Assembly: GCF_000967265.1 (NCBI RefSeq)
Contig: NZ_KQ033885.1
Coordinates: 1,035,538 to 1,099,537 of the forward strand
Length of the DNA: 64,000 bases
Reading direction: 5' to 3'
Source of the DNA: Bifidobacterium mellis
GTDB taxonomy: Bacteria > Actinomycetota > Actinomycetes > Actinomycetales > Bifidobacteriaceae
Both the position numbers and the translations under genes were made by a program. Positions 8,801 through 17,880 of the stretch are shown here, one piece after another. Each line of letters starts with the position of its first letter. The first letter of the stretch is position 1. The notes under the pieces are model-generated. The model made no database searches, was not told where the DNA came from, and saw only the letters and a list, made by a program, of their open reading frames with translations.

Positions 8801-9157
8801 ATGAACAACAAGGTGGCAATTGTCGGGCGGACGCTGGAAGTTGAACCGCAGGGCTTGGATAAGATGTGGTCGTTCAAAGGGAAACTGGTGGTGCCGCTCG
8901 AGCATGTTCTCGGCGCCAGCGAGGATCCGGGCATTCTTGATGATGCCAAAGGCCTGCGTGCGCCCGGCCTTCATGTTCCCGGTAAATGGGCCGGCACATA
9001 CATTGAGCATGGGGAAAAGACATTCTGGAATGTCACCAGACCGGAAAGTCCCATCGTCATCCAACTCAAGGACGAGCACTATGACCGGCTGGTGCTCGGG
9101 GTGGAGCAACCCCGCGAGCTGGTCAACCAGATCAATGTGGCCATTACAAAGCAGTAA
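8801..9157 (+). CDS. Small PH-domain-like protein co-transcribed with TetR regulator
   Basis: The protein has 118 residues, is soluble, has no signal peptide and is largely beta. It contains a conserved-looking GLRAPGLHVPGKWAGTY segment and an ESPIVIQLKDEHYDRLVL stretch, followed by a C-terminal amphipathic helix. That order of strands and one terminal helix is what bacterial PH-like domains show; the assignment is by pattern only. A GAAAGAAG ribosome site overlaps the end of the TetR gene. Downstream lies a 17-bp inverted repeat and then the converging guaA. A ligand-sensing or effector partner for the regulator is possible but unproven. Confidence 0.65.
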   Translation: MNNKVAIVGRTLEVEPQGLDKMWSFKGKLVVPLEHVLGASEDPGILDDAKGLRAPGLHVPGKWAGTYIEHGEKTFWNVTRPESPIVIQLKDEHYDRLVLGVEQPRELVNQINVAITKQ

Positions 9158-9225
9158 ACAATAAATTGCCGGACCTGAGCTCTTTTATCGACTATCGACA
9201 TTTAATGGCCCAAGAACAAAATAGG

Positions 9226-9287
9226 TGGGCCGACAAGTCATATGACCATATGGTCTTTGACGTATTGCCGTATGATTTGTCGGCCCA
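9226..9287. repeat. 17-bp inverted repeat with nested palindrome between convergent genes
   Basis: TGGGCCGACAAGTCATA (9226-9242) pairs with TATGATTTGTCGGCCCA (9271-9287) with one mismatch. The loop contains the perfect palindrome GACCATATGGTC. The element ends six bases before the guaA stop codon. It may be a bidirectional terminator, although there is no T-tract, or a recombination or attachment-site remnant. Confidence 0.55.
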
Positions 9288-9292
9288 GATGC

Positions 9293-10855
9293 TCACTCCC
9301 ACTCGATGGTTGCCGGAGGCTTGGAGGTGCAGTCCAGGACCACGCGGTTGATGCCCGGGCACTCGTTGGTAATGCGCGTGGAGATGGTGGCCAGCACGTC
9401 ATAGGGCAGACGCGTCCAGTCAGCGGTCATGGCATCCTCGGAGGAGACCGGACGCAGCACGATCGGCGAACCATAGGTACGCTCGTCGCCCTGCACACCT
9501 ACTGAATGCACATTGGCCAGCAACACCACCGGGCACTGCCAGATCTGCCGATCCAGCCCGGCCTTGGACAACTCTTCGCGGGCGATGGCGTCGGCCTCAC
9601 GCAGGGTCTCCAAACGTTCCTGGGTGATCTCGCCGATGATGCGGATGCCCAGACCGGGGCCCGGGAAGGGCTGACGCCAGACGATCTGGTCAGGCAGGCC
9701 CAGTTCGGTGCCGATGGCCCGGACCTCATCCTTGAAGAGGGTGCGCAGGGGCTCGATCAGCTTGAACTTGACATCCTTGGGCAGACCGCCCACGTTGTGG
9801 TGGGATTTGATATTGGCCGCTCCGTCTCCGCCGCCGGACTCGACTACGTCCGGGTAGAGCGTGCCCTGCACCAGGAACTTGACTTCCTTGCCAGTCTTGC
9901 CGGCTTTCTCGATCACCTGCCGCTGGGCCTTTTCAAAGGTGCGGATGAACTTCTCGCCGATGATCTTGCGCTTGCGTTCGGGCTCGGAAACGCCCTTGAG
10001 GGCCGTCAGGAAGTCCTGCGAGGCATCCACGGCAATCAGCTTGATACCCGTGGCGGCAACAAAATCATGCTTGACCTGCTCGGCCTCCCCCTTACGCAGC
10101 AGACCATGATCCACGAAGACGCAGGTCAGCTGGTCGCCGACGGCCCTGTGGACCAGAGCGGCCGCCACGGCTGAATCGACGCCGCCCGACAGGCCGCAGA
10201 TGACCTGGTCGTCACCCACCGTGCGACGGATCTTCTCCACCTGCTGCTCGATGATGCCCGAGGCGTTCCAATCCGACGGCAGTCCGGCGCACTGATGCAG
10301 GAAGCGGTCGATCAGGTCCTGCCCCAGAGGGGTGTTGGTGACCTCGGGATGCCACTGGACCCCGTACAGCCCCCGGGAAGGATCCTGCATGGCCGCCACC
10401 GGAGCACCCTCGGTATGCGCCAGAACCTCAAAGCCTTCGGGCGCACGGTTGACGGCGACGCCATGGCTCATCCACACATCCTGCCGCGCGGGAGAATCCT
10501 GCAGTATTCCCTTGGCGCTGTCGATGAAGGCCTCGGTCTTGCCGTACTCCCCCAGGGCCGCCTTGTCCACCTCGCCGCCCAGCTCATGGGCCATGACCTG
10601 GAAGCCGTAGCAGATGCCCAGCACGGGCACCCCCGCCTCGAAAATCCTCTTGTCGATGGTCGGCGCCCCGTCCACGTAGACAGAGGCCGGTCCACCGGAG
10701 AGGATGACCGCCTTTGGATCCTTGGCCAGCATCTGATCCAGGCTCATCGAATGAGGTACCAGCTCGGAGTAGACCCCCGCCTCCCTGACTCGACGAGCGA
10801 TCAGCTGGGCGTACTGCGCACCGAAATCGACCACCAGGACGGGACCCTGTGCCAT
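9293..10855 (-). CDS. guaA: GMP synthase (glutamine-hydrolysing)
   Basis: The enzyme has 520 residues and converts XMP to GMP using glutamine and ATP, the last step of guanine nucleotide synthesis. The N-terminal class I amidotransferase domain begins [18 protein letters not shown] and carries the nucleophile motif GICYGFQ and the HPEV histidine. The ATP-pyrophosphatase domain has the P-loop [10 protein letters not shown] near residue 230. The protein ends with the family's conserved KPPATIEWE. The ATG at 10855 is preceded by AAGGAG; upstream in-frame codons lack a ribosome site. It is divergent from xfp, as is common in bifidobacteria. Its 3' end borders the decayed accessory region. Confidence 0.97.
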   Translation of the reverse strand: MAQGPVLVVDFGAQYAQLIARRVREAGVYSELVPHSMSLDQMLAKDPKAVILSGGPASVYVDGAPTIDKRIFEAGVPVLGICYGFQVMAHELGGEVDKAALGEYGKTEAFIDSAKGILQDSPARQDVWMSHGVAVNRAPEGFEVLAHTEGAPVAAMQDPSRGLYGVQWHPEVTNTPLGQDLIDRFLHQCAGLPSDWNASGIIEQQVEKIRRTVGDDQVICGLSGGVDSAVAAALVHRAVGDQLTCVFVDHGLLRKGEAEQVKHDFVAATGIKLIAVDASQDFLTALKGVSEPERKRKIIGEKFIRTFEKAQRQVIEKAGKTGKEVKFLVQGTLYPDVVESGGGDGAANIKSHHNVGGLPKDVKFKLIEPLRTLFKDEVRAIGTELGLPDQIVWRQPFPGPGLGIRIIGEITQERLETLREADAIAREELSKAGLDRQIWQCPVVLLANVHSVGVQGDERTYGSPIVLRPVSSEDAMTADWTRLPYDVLATISTRITNECPGINRVVLDCTSKPPATIEWE

Positions 10856-11192
10856 AAGACTCCTTATATATATGTATGCTGTATCTGCCACGGATGTCCG
10901 AAAGCGATGATTCAACGCTCGCGGACAAGTCCAGTATGGTTGCAGTTTTCGACAATGCTACCGTCATTGAGCCCTCATCGGCACCCCCGGCGGAAATTCA
11001 TGTCTGCAAGCAGACAATTCCCTCGCATTTTCTCACAAGAGCGAACACACACTGCAAGAAAACGTTCAGAAAAGTCTGCTCGTTCACGTACCATGTAGGC
11101 ATTGGGTACGAACCCGACGGATGCCTGAAATGACACCGTACGAGCCCGTAACCGAGGTAAATAAACAATCGCACTATAGTGCAGGAGTACAC
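10856..11192. other. guaA-xfp divergent intergenic region
   Basis: This 337-bp region has no gene but must hold both promoters. It contains an inverted repeat CGTACC...GGTACG around 11087-11110 and the palindrome at 11171-11182 next to the xfp ribosome site. Clear -35/-10 pairs were not assigned. Confidence 0.6.
11171..11182. promoter_or_regulatory. Perfect 12-bp palindrome adjoining the xfp ribosome site
   Basis: GCACTATAGTGC is its own reverse complement and is followed directly by the AGGAG ribosome site (11183-11187). It includes TATAGT, which could also act as a -10 hexamer. It may be an operator or an mRNA hairpin controlling phosphoketolase expression. Confidence 0.45.
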
Positions 11193-13667
11193 ATGACGAA
11201 TCCTGTTATCGGCACCCCTTGGGCGAAGCTGGAGACCCCAATCGCCGAGGAGACCCTCGAGGCCGTCGACAAGTATTGGCGGGCGGCCAACTATCTTTCC
11301 ATCGGACAGATTTATCTTCGCAGCAACCCCCTGATGAAGGAGCCCTTCACTCGGGAGGATGTCAAGCATCGTCTGGTCGGCCACTGGGGCACCACCCCCG
11401 GCCTGAACTTCCTGCTGGGCCATATCAACCGTCTGATCGCCGACCATCAGCAGAACACCGTAATCATCATGGGCCCCGGCCACGGCGGCCCCGCCGGCAC
11501 CTCGCAGTCCTACCTGGACGGCACCTACAGCGAGTACTACCCCAAGATCACCAACGATGAGGCCGGCCTGCAGAAGTTCTTCCGCCAGTTCTCCTACCCG
11601 GGCGGCATCCCCTCCCACTTCGCGCCTGAGACCCCCGGGTCCATCCACGAGGGCGGCGAGCTGGGCTATGCCCTCTCCCACGCCTACGGCGCCATCATGA
11701 ACAACCCCAGCCTCTTCGTGCCCTGCATCGTGGGTGACGGCGAGGCCGAGACCGGCCCTCTGGCCACCGGCTGGCAGTCCAACAAGCTGGTCAACCCCCG
11801 CACCGACGGCATCGTCCTGCCCATTCTGCACCTGAACGGCTACAAGATCGCCAACCCGACCATCCTCTCGCGCATCTCCGACGAGGAGCTGCATGAGTAC
11901 TTCCATGGCATGGGCTATGAGCCCTTCGAGTTCGTTGCAGGGTTCGACGACGAGGACCATCTGTCCATCCACCGCCGCTTCGCCGACATGCTGGAGACCG
12001 TCTTCGACAAGATCTGCGACATCAAGGCCCGGGCCGAAACCGACGACATGACCCGTCCCTTCTACCCCATGATCATCTTCCGCACCCCCAAGGGCTGGAC
12101 CTGCCCCAAGTTCATCGACGGCAAGAAGACCGAGGGATCCTGGCGCGCCCACCAGGTGCCGCTGACCTCCGCCCGCGACACCGAGGCCCACTTCCAGATC
12201 CTCAAGAACTGGCTGGCCTCCTACAAGCCCGAGGAGCTCTTCGACGAGAAGGGCACCCTGCGTCCCGAGGTCACCAGCTTCATGCCCAAGGGCGACCTGC
12301 GCATCGGCGAGAACCCCAACGCCAACGGCGGGCGTCTGCTCAAGCCGCTGGAGCTGCCCGACATCCACGACTACGAGATCGACATCAAGAAGCACGGCCA
12401 TGGCTGGGGCGCCACCGAGGCCACCCGCGTCCTGGGCTACTACACCCGCGACGTACTGGCTAAGAACCCCACCGACTTCCGCATCTTCGGACCTGACGAG
12501 ACGGCCTCCAACCGTCTGGCCGCCGCCTATGAGGTGACCAACAAGCAGTGGGATGCCGACTACCTGTCGGAGCTGACCGACGAGCACATGGCCCACACCG
12601 GCCAGGTCATCGAACAGCTCTCCGAGCACCAGATGGAAGGCTTCCTGGAGGGCTACCTGCTGACCGGGCGCCACGGCATCTGGAGCTCCTACGAGTCCTT
12701 CGTGCACGTCATCGACTCCATGATCAACCAGCACGCCAAGTGGCTGGAGGCCACCGTCCGCGAGATCCCGTGGCGCAAGCCCATCGCCGGACTGAACCTC
12801 CTGGTCACCTCGCACGTCTGGCGTCAGGACCACAACGGGTTCTCCCACCAGGATCCCGGCTTCGTCGACATCCTGCTGAACAAGAACTTCAACAACGATC
12901 ATGTGGTCAACATCTACTTCCCCGCCGATGCCAACATGCTGCTGAACGTGGGCGAGCGTTGCTACAAGTCGACCAACTGCATCAACGCCATCTTCGCCGG
13001 CAAGCAGCCCGCCGCCACCTACCAGAGCGTGGACGAGGCCGCCGCCGAGTTGGAGAAGGGGGCCGCCCGCTGGGATTGGGCCTCCAACGCCAAGAATGCC
13101 GAGGATGCTGATGTCGTCATCGCCACCGCAGGCGACATCCCCACCCAGGAGGCCCTGGCCGCCGACGACATGCTGCAGAAGCTGGGCGTGAAGGTCCAGT
13201 TCGTCAACGTGGTCGACCTGTTGAAGATCCAGGACACCGAGGAGAACGATCAGGCCCTGTCCGACGAGGAGTTCACCGAGCTCTTCAGCAAGGACAAGCC
13301 GGTCCTGTTCGCCTTCCACGCCTACCCCGGCTCCATCTACCGCCTGATCCACGGACGTCCCAACCACGACAACTTCTCCGTGCACGGCTACGAGGAGCAG
13401 GGCTCCACCACCACGCCGTTCGACATGGTGCGCGTCAACAACATGGATCGTTGGTGCCTGGCCGCCTCCGCCCTGAAGCTGGTGGATGCCGGCAAGTACG
13501 CCGACCAGATCGACAAGTGGACCAAGTTCCGCGACGAGGCCTTCCAGTTCGCCGTGGACAAGGGCTACGACCACCCCGATTACACCGATTGGGTCTGGCC
13601 CGATGCCAACCGCGCCGGACAGGAGACCATCTCCGCCACCGCCGCGACCGCCGGAGACAACGAGTGA
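11193..13667 (+). CDS. xfp: Xylulose-5-phosphate/fructose-6-phosphate phosphoketolase
   Basis: The enzyme has 824 residues, matching the family length of about 825. It is the thiamine-diphosphate enzyme of the bifid shunt: it cleaves fructose-6-P or xylulose-5-P with phosphate to acetyl-phosphate plus erythrose-4-P or glyceraldehyde-3-P. The start at 11193 gives [10 protein letters not shown], the usual bifidobacterial N-terminus, with AGGAG 5 bases upstream; the frame extends upstream without support. Visible conserved parts are [33 protein letters not shown], the cofactor-binding [15 protein letters not shown], and [14 protein letters not shown] strong hairpin terminator follows and then pta, so pta probably has its own promoter. 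Confidence 0.98.
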   Translation: MTNPVIGTPWAKLETPIAEETLEAVDKYWRAANYLSIGQIYLRSNPLMKEPFTREDVKHRLVGHWGTTPGLNFLLGHINRLIADHQQNTVIIMGPGHGGPAGTSQSYLDGTYSEYYPKITNDEAGLQKFFRQFSYPGGIPSHFAPETPGSIHEGGELGYALSHAYGAIMNNPSLFVPCIVGDGEAETGPLATGWQSNKLVNPRTDGIVLPILHLNGYKIANPTILSRISDEELHEYFHGMGYEPFEFVAGFDDEDHLSIHRRFADMLETVFDKICDIKARAETDDMTRPFYPMIIFRTPKGWTCPKFIDGKKTEGSWRAHQVPLTSARDTEAHFQILKNWLASYKPEELFDEKGTLRPEVTSFMPKGDLRIGENPNANGGRLLKPLELPDIHDYEIDIKKHGHGWGATEATRVLGYYTRDVLAKNPTDFRIFGPDETASNRLAAAYEVTNKQWDADYLSELTDEHMAHTGQVIEQLSEHQMEGFLEGYLLTGRHGIWSSYESFVHVIDSMINQHAKWLEATVREIPWRKPIAGLNLLVTSHVWRQDHNGFSHQDPGFVDILLNKNFNNDHVVNIYFPADANMLLNVGERCYKSTNCINAIFAGKQPAATYQSVDEAAAELEKGAARWDWASNAKNAEDADVVIATAGDIPTQEALAADDMLQKLGVKVQFVNVVDLLKIQDTEENDQALSDEEFTELFSKDKPVLFAFHAYPGSIYRLIHGRPNHDNFSVHGYEEQGSTTTPFDMVRVNNMDRWCLAASALKLVDAGKYADQIDKWTKFRDEAFQFAVDKGYDHPDYTDWVWPDANRAGQETISATAATAGDNE

Positions 13668-13684
13668 TACGCTGATCCGACCCT

Positions 13685-13725
13685 GAAACCGCCCGTCATG
13701 CGCAGCCCGCATGGCGGGCGGTTTC
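13685..13725 (+). terminator. xfp terminator
   Basis: The arms GAAACCGCCCGTCATGCG and CGCATGGCGGGCGGTTTC form an 18-bp stem with one mismatch and a 5-base loop, 17 bases after the xfp stop codon. Confidence 0.75.
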
Positions 13726-13793
13726 TGTATACTGGACAAGGTTGTGAACAAAGCAGTCATCAAGGCAACCAATTCCGGACAGGAGAAGACACA

Positions 13794-15482
13794 GTGAGTC
13801 TTGCAAGCATCACCATCATCAGCCCCGAAGCCGCCAACGGCCGCAACGTCGTGGCCTACGGCCTGACCAAGGCCTTGAGCGCCAAAGCCAAAACGGCCGT
13901 ATTCAGACCAATCGCCTGCAGGAAGCACCCATTGACCCCGGAACTGGTTGCAGCCAGTTCATTCCCGGACATGGATCCGGAAATCTGCCGCGGCAAGTGC
14001 CCCTGTCACGCTACTGAGGACCCCATGCAGACCCGGGCCGATGTCCTCAACGCCTATGACGAGCTGGTGGATGCCGCCCATCCCGAGCGTGTCCTGGTTG
14101 TGGGTAGCGATGCCTCAAAGCTCTTCGACCCCGGCCTGTTTGCTCTCAATGCACAGATCGCCGCCGACCTGAGGTCCCCGGTCATGCTGGCCGTCTGCAC
14201 TATCGGCAGGGAACCCGGCCAGGTCATGAAGACCGTGGCTGCCTGCCGTCGGACCATCGAGGCCCAGGGAGCTGTGCTTGCCGGAGTCTTCATCACCGGA
14301 TGCCAGCCTGAACAGAAGGCGCCTCTCAACCAGGCCTTCCAGGAGTATGATCTGCCGACCTGGACCGTCTCCAAGATGGACTTCGACACGGATCCGTCCG
14401 CCGATCAGGCCCGCCAGGCCACCAGCCAGACATTCCAGCAGGAGGTGGACGTCGACCAGGTGCTGAAGGCCGCCGACGCCGCCAGCCCCAAGGCCACCAC
14501 GCCTGTAGCATTCCAGAACGATCTGCTGGCCAAGGCCAAGGCCGACAAGAAGACCATCGTCCTACCGGAGGGCGGCGAGGACCGCATCATCAAGGCGGCC
14601 GACTACCTGCTGACCCGCAACATCGTCGACCTGATCATCGTGGGCGACAAGGATTCCATTCTGGCGCGTGGCAAGGAGCTTGGCCTCAACCACCTGGACA
14701 AGGCCTCCTTCCAGCCCATGGACGACGAGCAGGTGCTGGCGCCCATGGTCGATCGCCTCTGCCAGCTGCGTGCCAAGAAGGGCATGACCCCGGAGCAGGC
14801 ACGCAAGCAACTGGCGGATCCTTCATACTTCGGCACCATGCTGGTCGTGCTGGGCAAGGCCGACGGCCTGGTGTCCGGCTCCATCAACTCCACAGCCAAC
14901 ACGGTCCGCCCAGCCCTGCAGGTGATCAAGACCAAGCCGGGCGCCTCGCTGGTCTCCGGAGCCTTCCTCATGTGCTTCCCCGACCATGTGGCGGTCTTCG
15001 CGGATTGTGCCATCAATCTCAACCCATCGTCCGAGCAGCTGGCCGACATCGCCATCCAGTCGGCTCAAACGGCCCGCTCCTTCGGCGTGGACCCGCGCGT
15101 GGGTATGCTCTCCTACTCCACCCTGGGATCAGGCAAGGGCCCGGATGTGGACCTGGTCGAAGAGGCCACCCGCCTGGCCAAGGAGAAGGCGCCGGACCTG
15201 CCCATCGTGGGCCCCATCCAGTTCGACGCGGCCTGGTCCCCCACTGTGGCAGCCACCAAGGCCAAGGGCGATCCGGTTGCCGGAAAGGTCAACGTCTTCG
15301 TCTTCCCCAGCCTGAGCGCCGGCAACATCGGCTACAAGGCCGTACAGCGAACCTCGGGCGCCCTGGCCATCGGACCGGTCCTGCAGGGTCTGAACAAGCC
15401 GGTCAACGACCTTTCCCGCGGCGCCCTGGTGGCCGACATCATCAACACCGTGGCCCTGACCGCCGTCGAGGCCCAGGACTGA
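13794..15482 (+). CDS. pta: Phosphate acetyltransferase
   Basis: The enzyme has 562 residues and interconverts acetyl-phosphate and acetyl-CoA. The GTG at 13794 is chosen because AGGAG lies 8 bases upstream and the protein then starts SLASITIISPEAANGRNVVAYG, as in related enzymes. The N-terminal P-loop-like regulatory domain is followed from about residue 240 by the catalytic PTA/PTB domain (KTIVLPEGGEDRIIKAADYL, VSGSINSTANTVRPALQVIK, and GRGPDVDLVEEA-type sequence near the C-terminus). It lies between xfp and ackA and channels acetyl-phosphate from the phosphoketolase. The first domain contains a short Cys-rich piece (CRGKCPC). Confidence 0.96.
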   Translation: MSLASITIISPEAANGRNVVAYGLTKALSAKAKTAVFRPIACRKHPLTPELVAASSFPDMDPEICRGKCPCHATEDPMQTRADVLNAYDELVDAAHPERVLVVGSDASKLFDPGLFALNAQIAADLRSPVMLAVCTIGREPGQVMKTVAACRRTIEAQGAVLAGVFITGCQPEQKAPLNQAFQEYDLPTWTVSKMDFDTDPSADQARQATSQTFQQEVDVDQVLKAADAASPKATTPVAFQNDLLAKAKADKKTIVLPEGGEDRIIKAADYLLTRNIVDLIIVGDKDSILARGKELGLNHLDKASFQPMDDEQVLAPMVDRLCQLRAKKGMTPEQARKQLADPSYFGTMLVVLGKADGLVSGSINSTANTVRPALQVIKTKPGASLVSGAFLMCFPDHVAVFADCAINLNPSSEQLADIAIQSAQTARSFGVDPRVGMLSYSTLGSGKGPDVDLVEEATRLAKEKAPDLPIVGPIQFDAAWSPTVAATKAKGDPVAGKVNVFVFPSLSAGNIGYKAVQRTSGALAIGPVLQGLNKPVNDLSRGALVADIINTVALTAVEAQD

Positions 15483-15514
15483 TCAGCGTCCCTGAAACGT
15501 CCCTATAAACCTCA

Positions 15515-15562
15515 GGGGCTGTTGCTGGTTCATATCTCCAAAATGGATCCAGCAGCAGCCCC
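15515..15562 (+). terminator. Hairpin between pta and ackA
   Basis: GGGGCTGTTGCTGG and CCAGCAGCAGCCCC make a 14-bp stem with one G-U wobble around a 20-base loop. There is no U-run on the plus strand, so it may be an attenuator or RNA-stability element rather than a full terminator. Confidence 0.5.
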
Positions 15563-15673
15563 AAAACCATGTCAGCCTGGCGATATACCGCGCCTTGTAA
15601 GGGCCGACGAGTAATCTTGAAGACTGATTGAGGAGCGCAGGCTTCTATACAAGCACATCAGGAGGATGCCCCA

Positions 15674-16900
15674 ATGGCGAAAACCGTCCTAGTCATCAAT
15701 TCGGGTTCGAGCTCGATCAAGTACCAGTTGGTCGATCTGGAGACCAGCCAGAGCCTGGCCTCGGGTCTGGTCGAGAAGATCGGCGAGCCCACCGACGGCC
15801 ACTACAAGCACGAGGTCAGCGGCGAGAAGCATGAGCTTGAGGAGCCCATCCACGATCATGAGGTCGGGCTCAAGCGTGTCCTGGGCTTCTTCAAGGAGTA
15901 TGGCCCTGATCTGGACAAGGCCGGCATCATCGCCGTAGGCCACCGTGTCGTCCAGGGTGGAGCCATCTTCCCCAAGCCCGCCCTCCTGACCAAGAAGACC
16001 CTGAGCCAGGTCAAGGATCTGGCCGTGTTGGCCCCCCTGCACAATGGACCCGAGGCTGAGGGCGCCGAGGTCATGAGCCGGCTGATGCCGCAGACCCCCC
16101 AGGTCTTCGTCTTCGACTCCTCCTTCTTCTTCGAACTGCCCAAGAAGGCCTCCACCTATGCCCTCAACAAGGACATCGCCAAGCAGTACCACATCCGTCG
16201 CTACGGCGCCCACGGAACCAGCCATCAGTATGTGGGCCAGCTGGTTCCCGGCCTGCTGGGCAAGCCTGCGGAAGGTCTGCGGCAGATCGTCCTACACATC
16301 GGCAACGGGGCTTCCGCTTCGGCGCAGGTTTCCGGACATCCCGTCGAGACCTCCATGGGCCTGACCCCTCTGGAGGGCCTGGTCATGGGCGGCCGTACCG
16401 GCGACATCGACCCTGCCGTTGTCTTCCACCTGATCCGCAACGCCCACATGAGCGTGGATGAGCTGGACACCCTCTTCAACAAGCGTTCCGGCATGACCGG
16501 CCTGACCGGCCATGGCGACATGCGCGAGGTCCATAAGCTGATCGCCGAGGGCGATGAGGACGCCAAGCTGGCCCTGGACATCTACATCCACCGCATTGTC
16601 GGCTACATCGGCAATTACACGGCCCAGATGGGCGGCCTGGATGCCATCACCTTCACGGCCGGCGTGGGTGAGAACGATGAAATCGTGCGCCGCCGGGTCA
16701 TCGAGCAGTTGGAGCCCTTCGGCGTGAAGCTGGACCAGGAGAAGAACGACCAGCGCTCCAAGGAGGCCCGGATCATTTCCACCCCCGACAGCACGGTCGC
16801 CGTCTGCGTCATCCCCACCAACGAGGAGCTCTCCATCGCGCGTCAGGCCGAGGTCGTCGCCAGCCAGGGCGACGCCTACGGCAACAAGTTCCAGGCCTGA
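15674..16900 (+). CDS. ackA: Acetate kinase
   Basis: The protein has 408 residues and makes ATP and acetate from acetyl-phosphate and ADP, the energy-yielding end of the bifid shunt. ASKHA-fold motifs are present in order: NSGSSSIKYQL at the N-terminus, GHRVVQGG, the RYGAHGTSHQYV phosphate-site region, and FTAGVGENDEIVR near residue 325. The ATG at 15674 has AGGAGG 8 bases upstream. It follows pta after a 190-base gap containing a hairpin. Confidence 0.97.
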   Translation: MAKTVLVINSGSSSIKYQLVDLETSQSLASGLVEKIGEPTDGHYKHEVSGEKHELEEPIHDHEVGLKRVLGFFKEYGPDLDKAGIIAVGHRVVQGGAIFPKPALLTKKTLSQVKDLAVLAPLHNGPEAEGAEVMSRLMPQTPQVFVFDSSFFFELPKKASTYALNKDIAKQYHIRRYGAHGTSHQYVGQLVPGLLGKPAEGLRQIVLHIGNGASASAQVSGHPVETSMGLTPLEGLVMGGRTGDIDPAVVFHLIRNAHMSVDELDTLFNKRSGMTGLTGHGDMREVHKLIAEGDEDAKLALDIYIHRIVGYIGNYTAQMGGLDAITFTAGVGENDEIVRRRVIEQLEPFGVKLDQEKNDQRSKEARIISTPDSTVAVCVIPTNEELSIARQAEVVASQGDAYGNKFQA

Positions 16901-17004
16901 CCGCTGACCCGACCTGTTCTATCATCTCAATCCGATTGTTGGTTGAATGATGGATGTTTGAGGCCCAGGTTTGGTCCTAAGGATTTGGTCTTAAGAACCA
17001 AATA

Positions 17005-17035
17005 GGCCGGTGACCACATACTGTGGTTGCCGGCC
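17005..17035 (+). terminator. ackA terminator (possibly bidirectional)
   Basis: GGCCGGtgACCACA and TGTGGTtgCCGGCC form a stem with two internal mismatches, followed by TTCTTCTAT. It sits between convergent ackA and hisN. An imperfect palindrome (ATTTGGT...ACCAAAT) lies just before it. Confidence 0.55.
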
Positions 17036-17047
17036 TTCTTCTATATG

Positions 17048-17848
17048 TCAGTCGCCCAGGGCCTCCAAGGCCTCCTTGTGCAGAAGACCATTGCTGGCAA
17101 GACCATTGCCTCCCCAGGGACCCGGGTTGCCTGCCAGGTCGGTGAAGCTGCCCCCTGCCTCGGTCACGATGGGAACCAGGGCACCCATGTCGTAGAGGTC
17201 CAGTTCCGGCTCGGCCGCCAGGTCGATGGCCCCCTGGGCCAGGAGCATGTACTGCCAGAAGTCGCCGAAACCACGCAGGCGCCAGATCCGATCGGTCAGG
17301 TCCAGAAGCCGCTCCCGTCGGCCTATGGCCTTCCAGCCGGTCAGTGATGACAAGGACATGGAGGCGTCTTCCATCCGGTCCACTCCTGATACGTGGATGG
17401 CCTTGGGGGCCTCGCCCTGGCGCGCCATGTAGGCTCCCTGACCCTGAGCAGCGTACCAGCGGGTGCCCAGCATGGGGGCCGATACCGCACCGACCACCAT
17501 CTGATGGTCTGCCTCCAAGCCGATCAGGGTCGCCCATACCGGGACCCCGCGCACATAGTTCTTGGTCCCGTCAATGGGATCGATGATCCACCGCCTGCCG
17601 TTGGACTCCTGCTTTCCCAGCTCCTCGGCGTAGATGGTATCGTTCGGCCTAGCCCGGGCCAGCACGCGACGGATCACCGCCTCCGCCTCCCTGTCAGCCT
17701 GGGTGACCGGAGTATTGTCCGCCTTGCGTTCCACGTGAAGATTCGGCGACTTGAAGTAACCCACGGTGACCTGATCGGCCTGATCGGCCATGGCGATGGC
17801 CAGATCCAGATCCTCCTGCCAGGTCTGCCTTTCATCCTCGATGCTCAT
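17048..17848 (-). CDS. hisN: Histidinol-phosphatase, inositol-monophosphatase family
   Basis: The protein has 266 residues from the ATG at 17848 (AAAGGA 8 bases upstream). The inositol monophosphatase fold is shown by the metal-binding EELGKQE glutamate, WIIDPIDGTKNYVRG, and the second metal site around LDLYDMGALVPIVTEAGG. Within this family the sequence looks like actinobacterial HisN, which dephosphorylates L-histidinol phosphate; other small sugar or inositol phosphates are possible. It starts 32 bases after the end of aroA on the same strand, so both are likely in one transcript. This pairing of aroA with a HisN-type gene is seen in other actinobacteria. Confidence 0.8.
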   Translation of the reverse strand: MSIEDERQTWQEDLDLAIAMADQADQVTVGYFKSPNLHVERKADNTPVTQADREAEAVIRRVLARARPNDTIYAEELGKQESNGRRWIIDPIDGTKNYVRGVPVWATLIGLEADHQMVVGAVSAPMLGTRWYAAQGQGAYMARQGEAPKAIHVSGVDRMEDASMSLSSLTGWKAIGRRERLLDLTDRIWRLRGFGDFWQYMLLAQGAIDLAAEPELDLYDMGALVPIVTEAGGSFTDLAGNPGPWGGNGLASNGLLHKEALEALGD

Positions 17849-17880
17849 AACACGGTTCCTTTCGCTTGAATCGCTCTGGT

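Noticed and set aside
10998-13928. 976-codon minus frame opposite xfp
   Set aside because: It is the antisense shadow of xfp: Gly/Val/Leu-rich, with no family resemblance, crossing into both intergenic regions.
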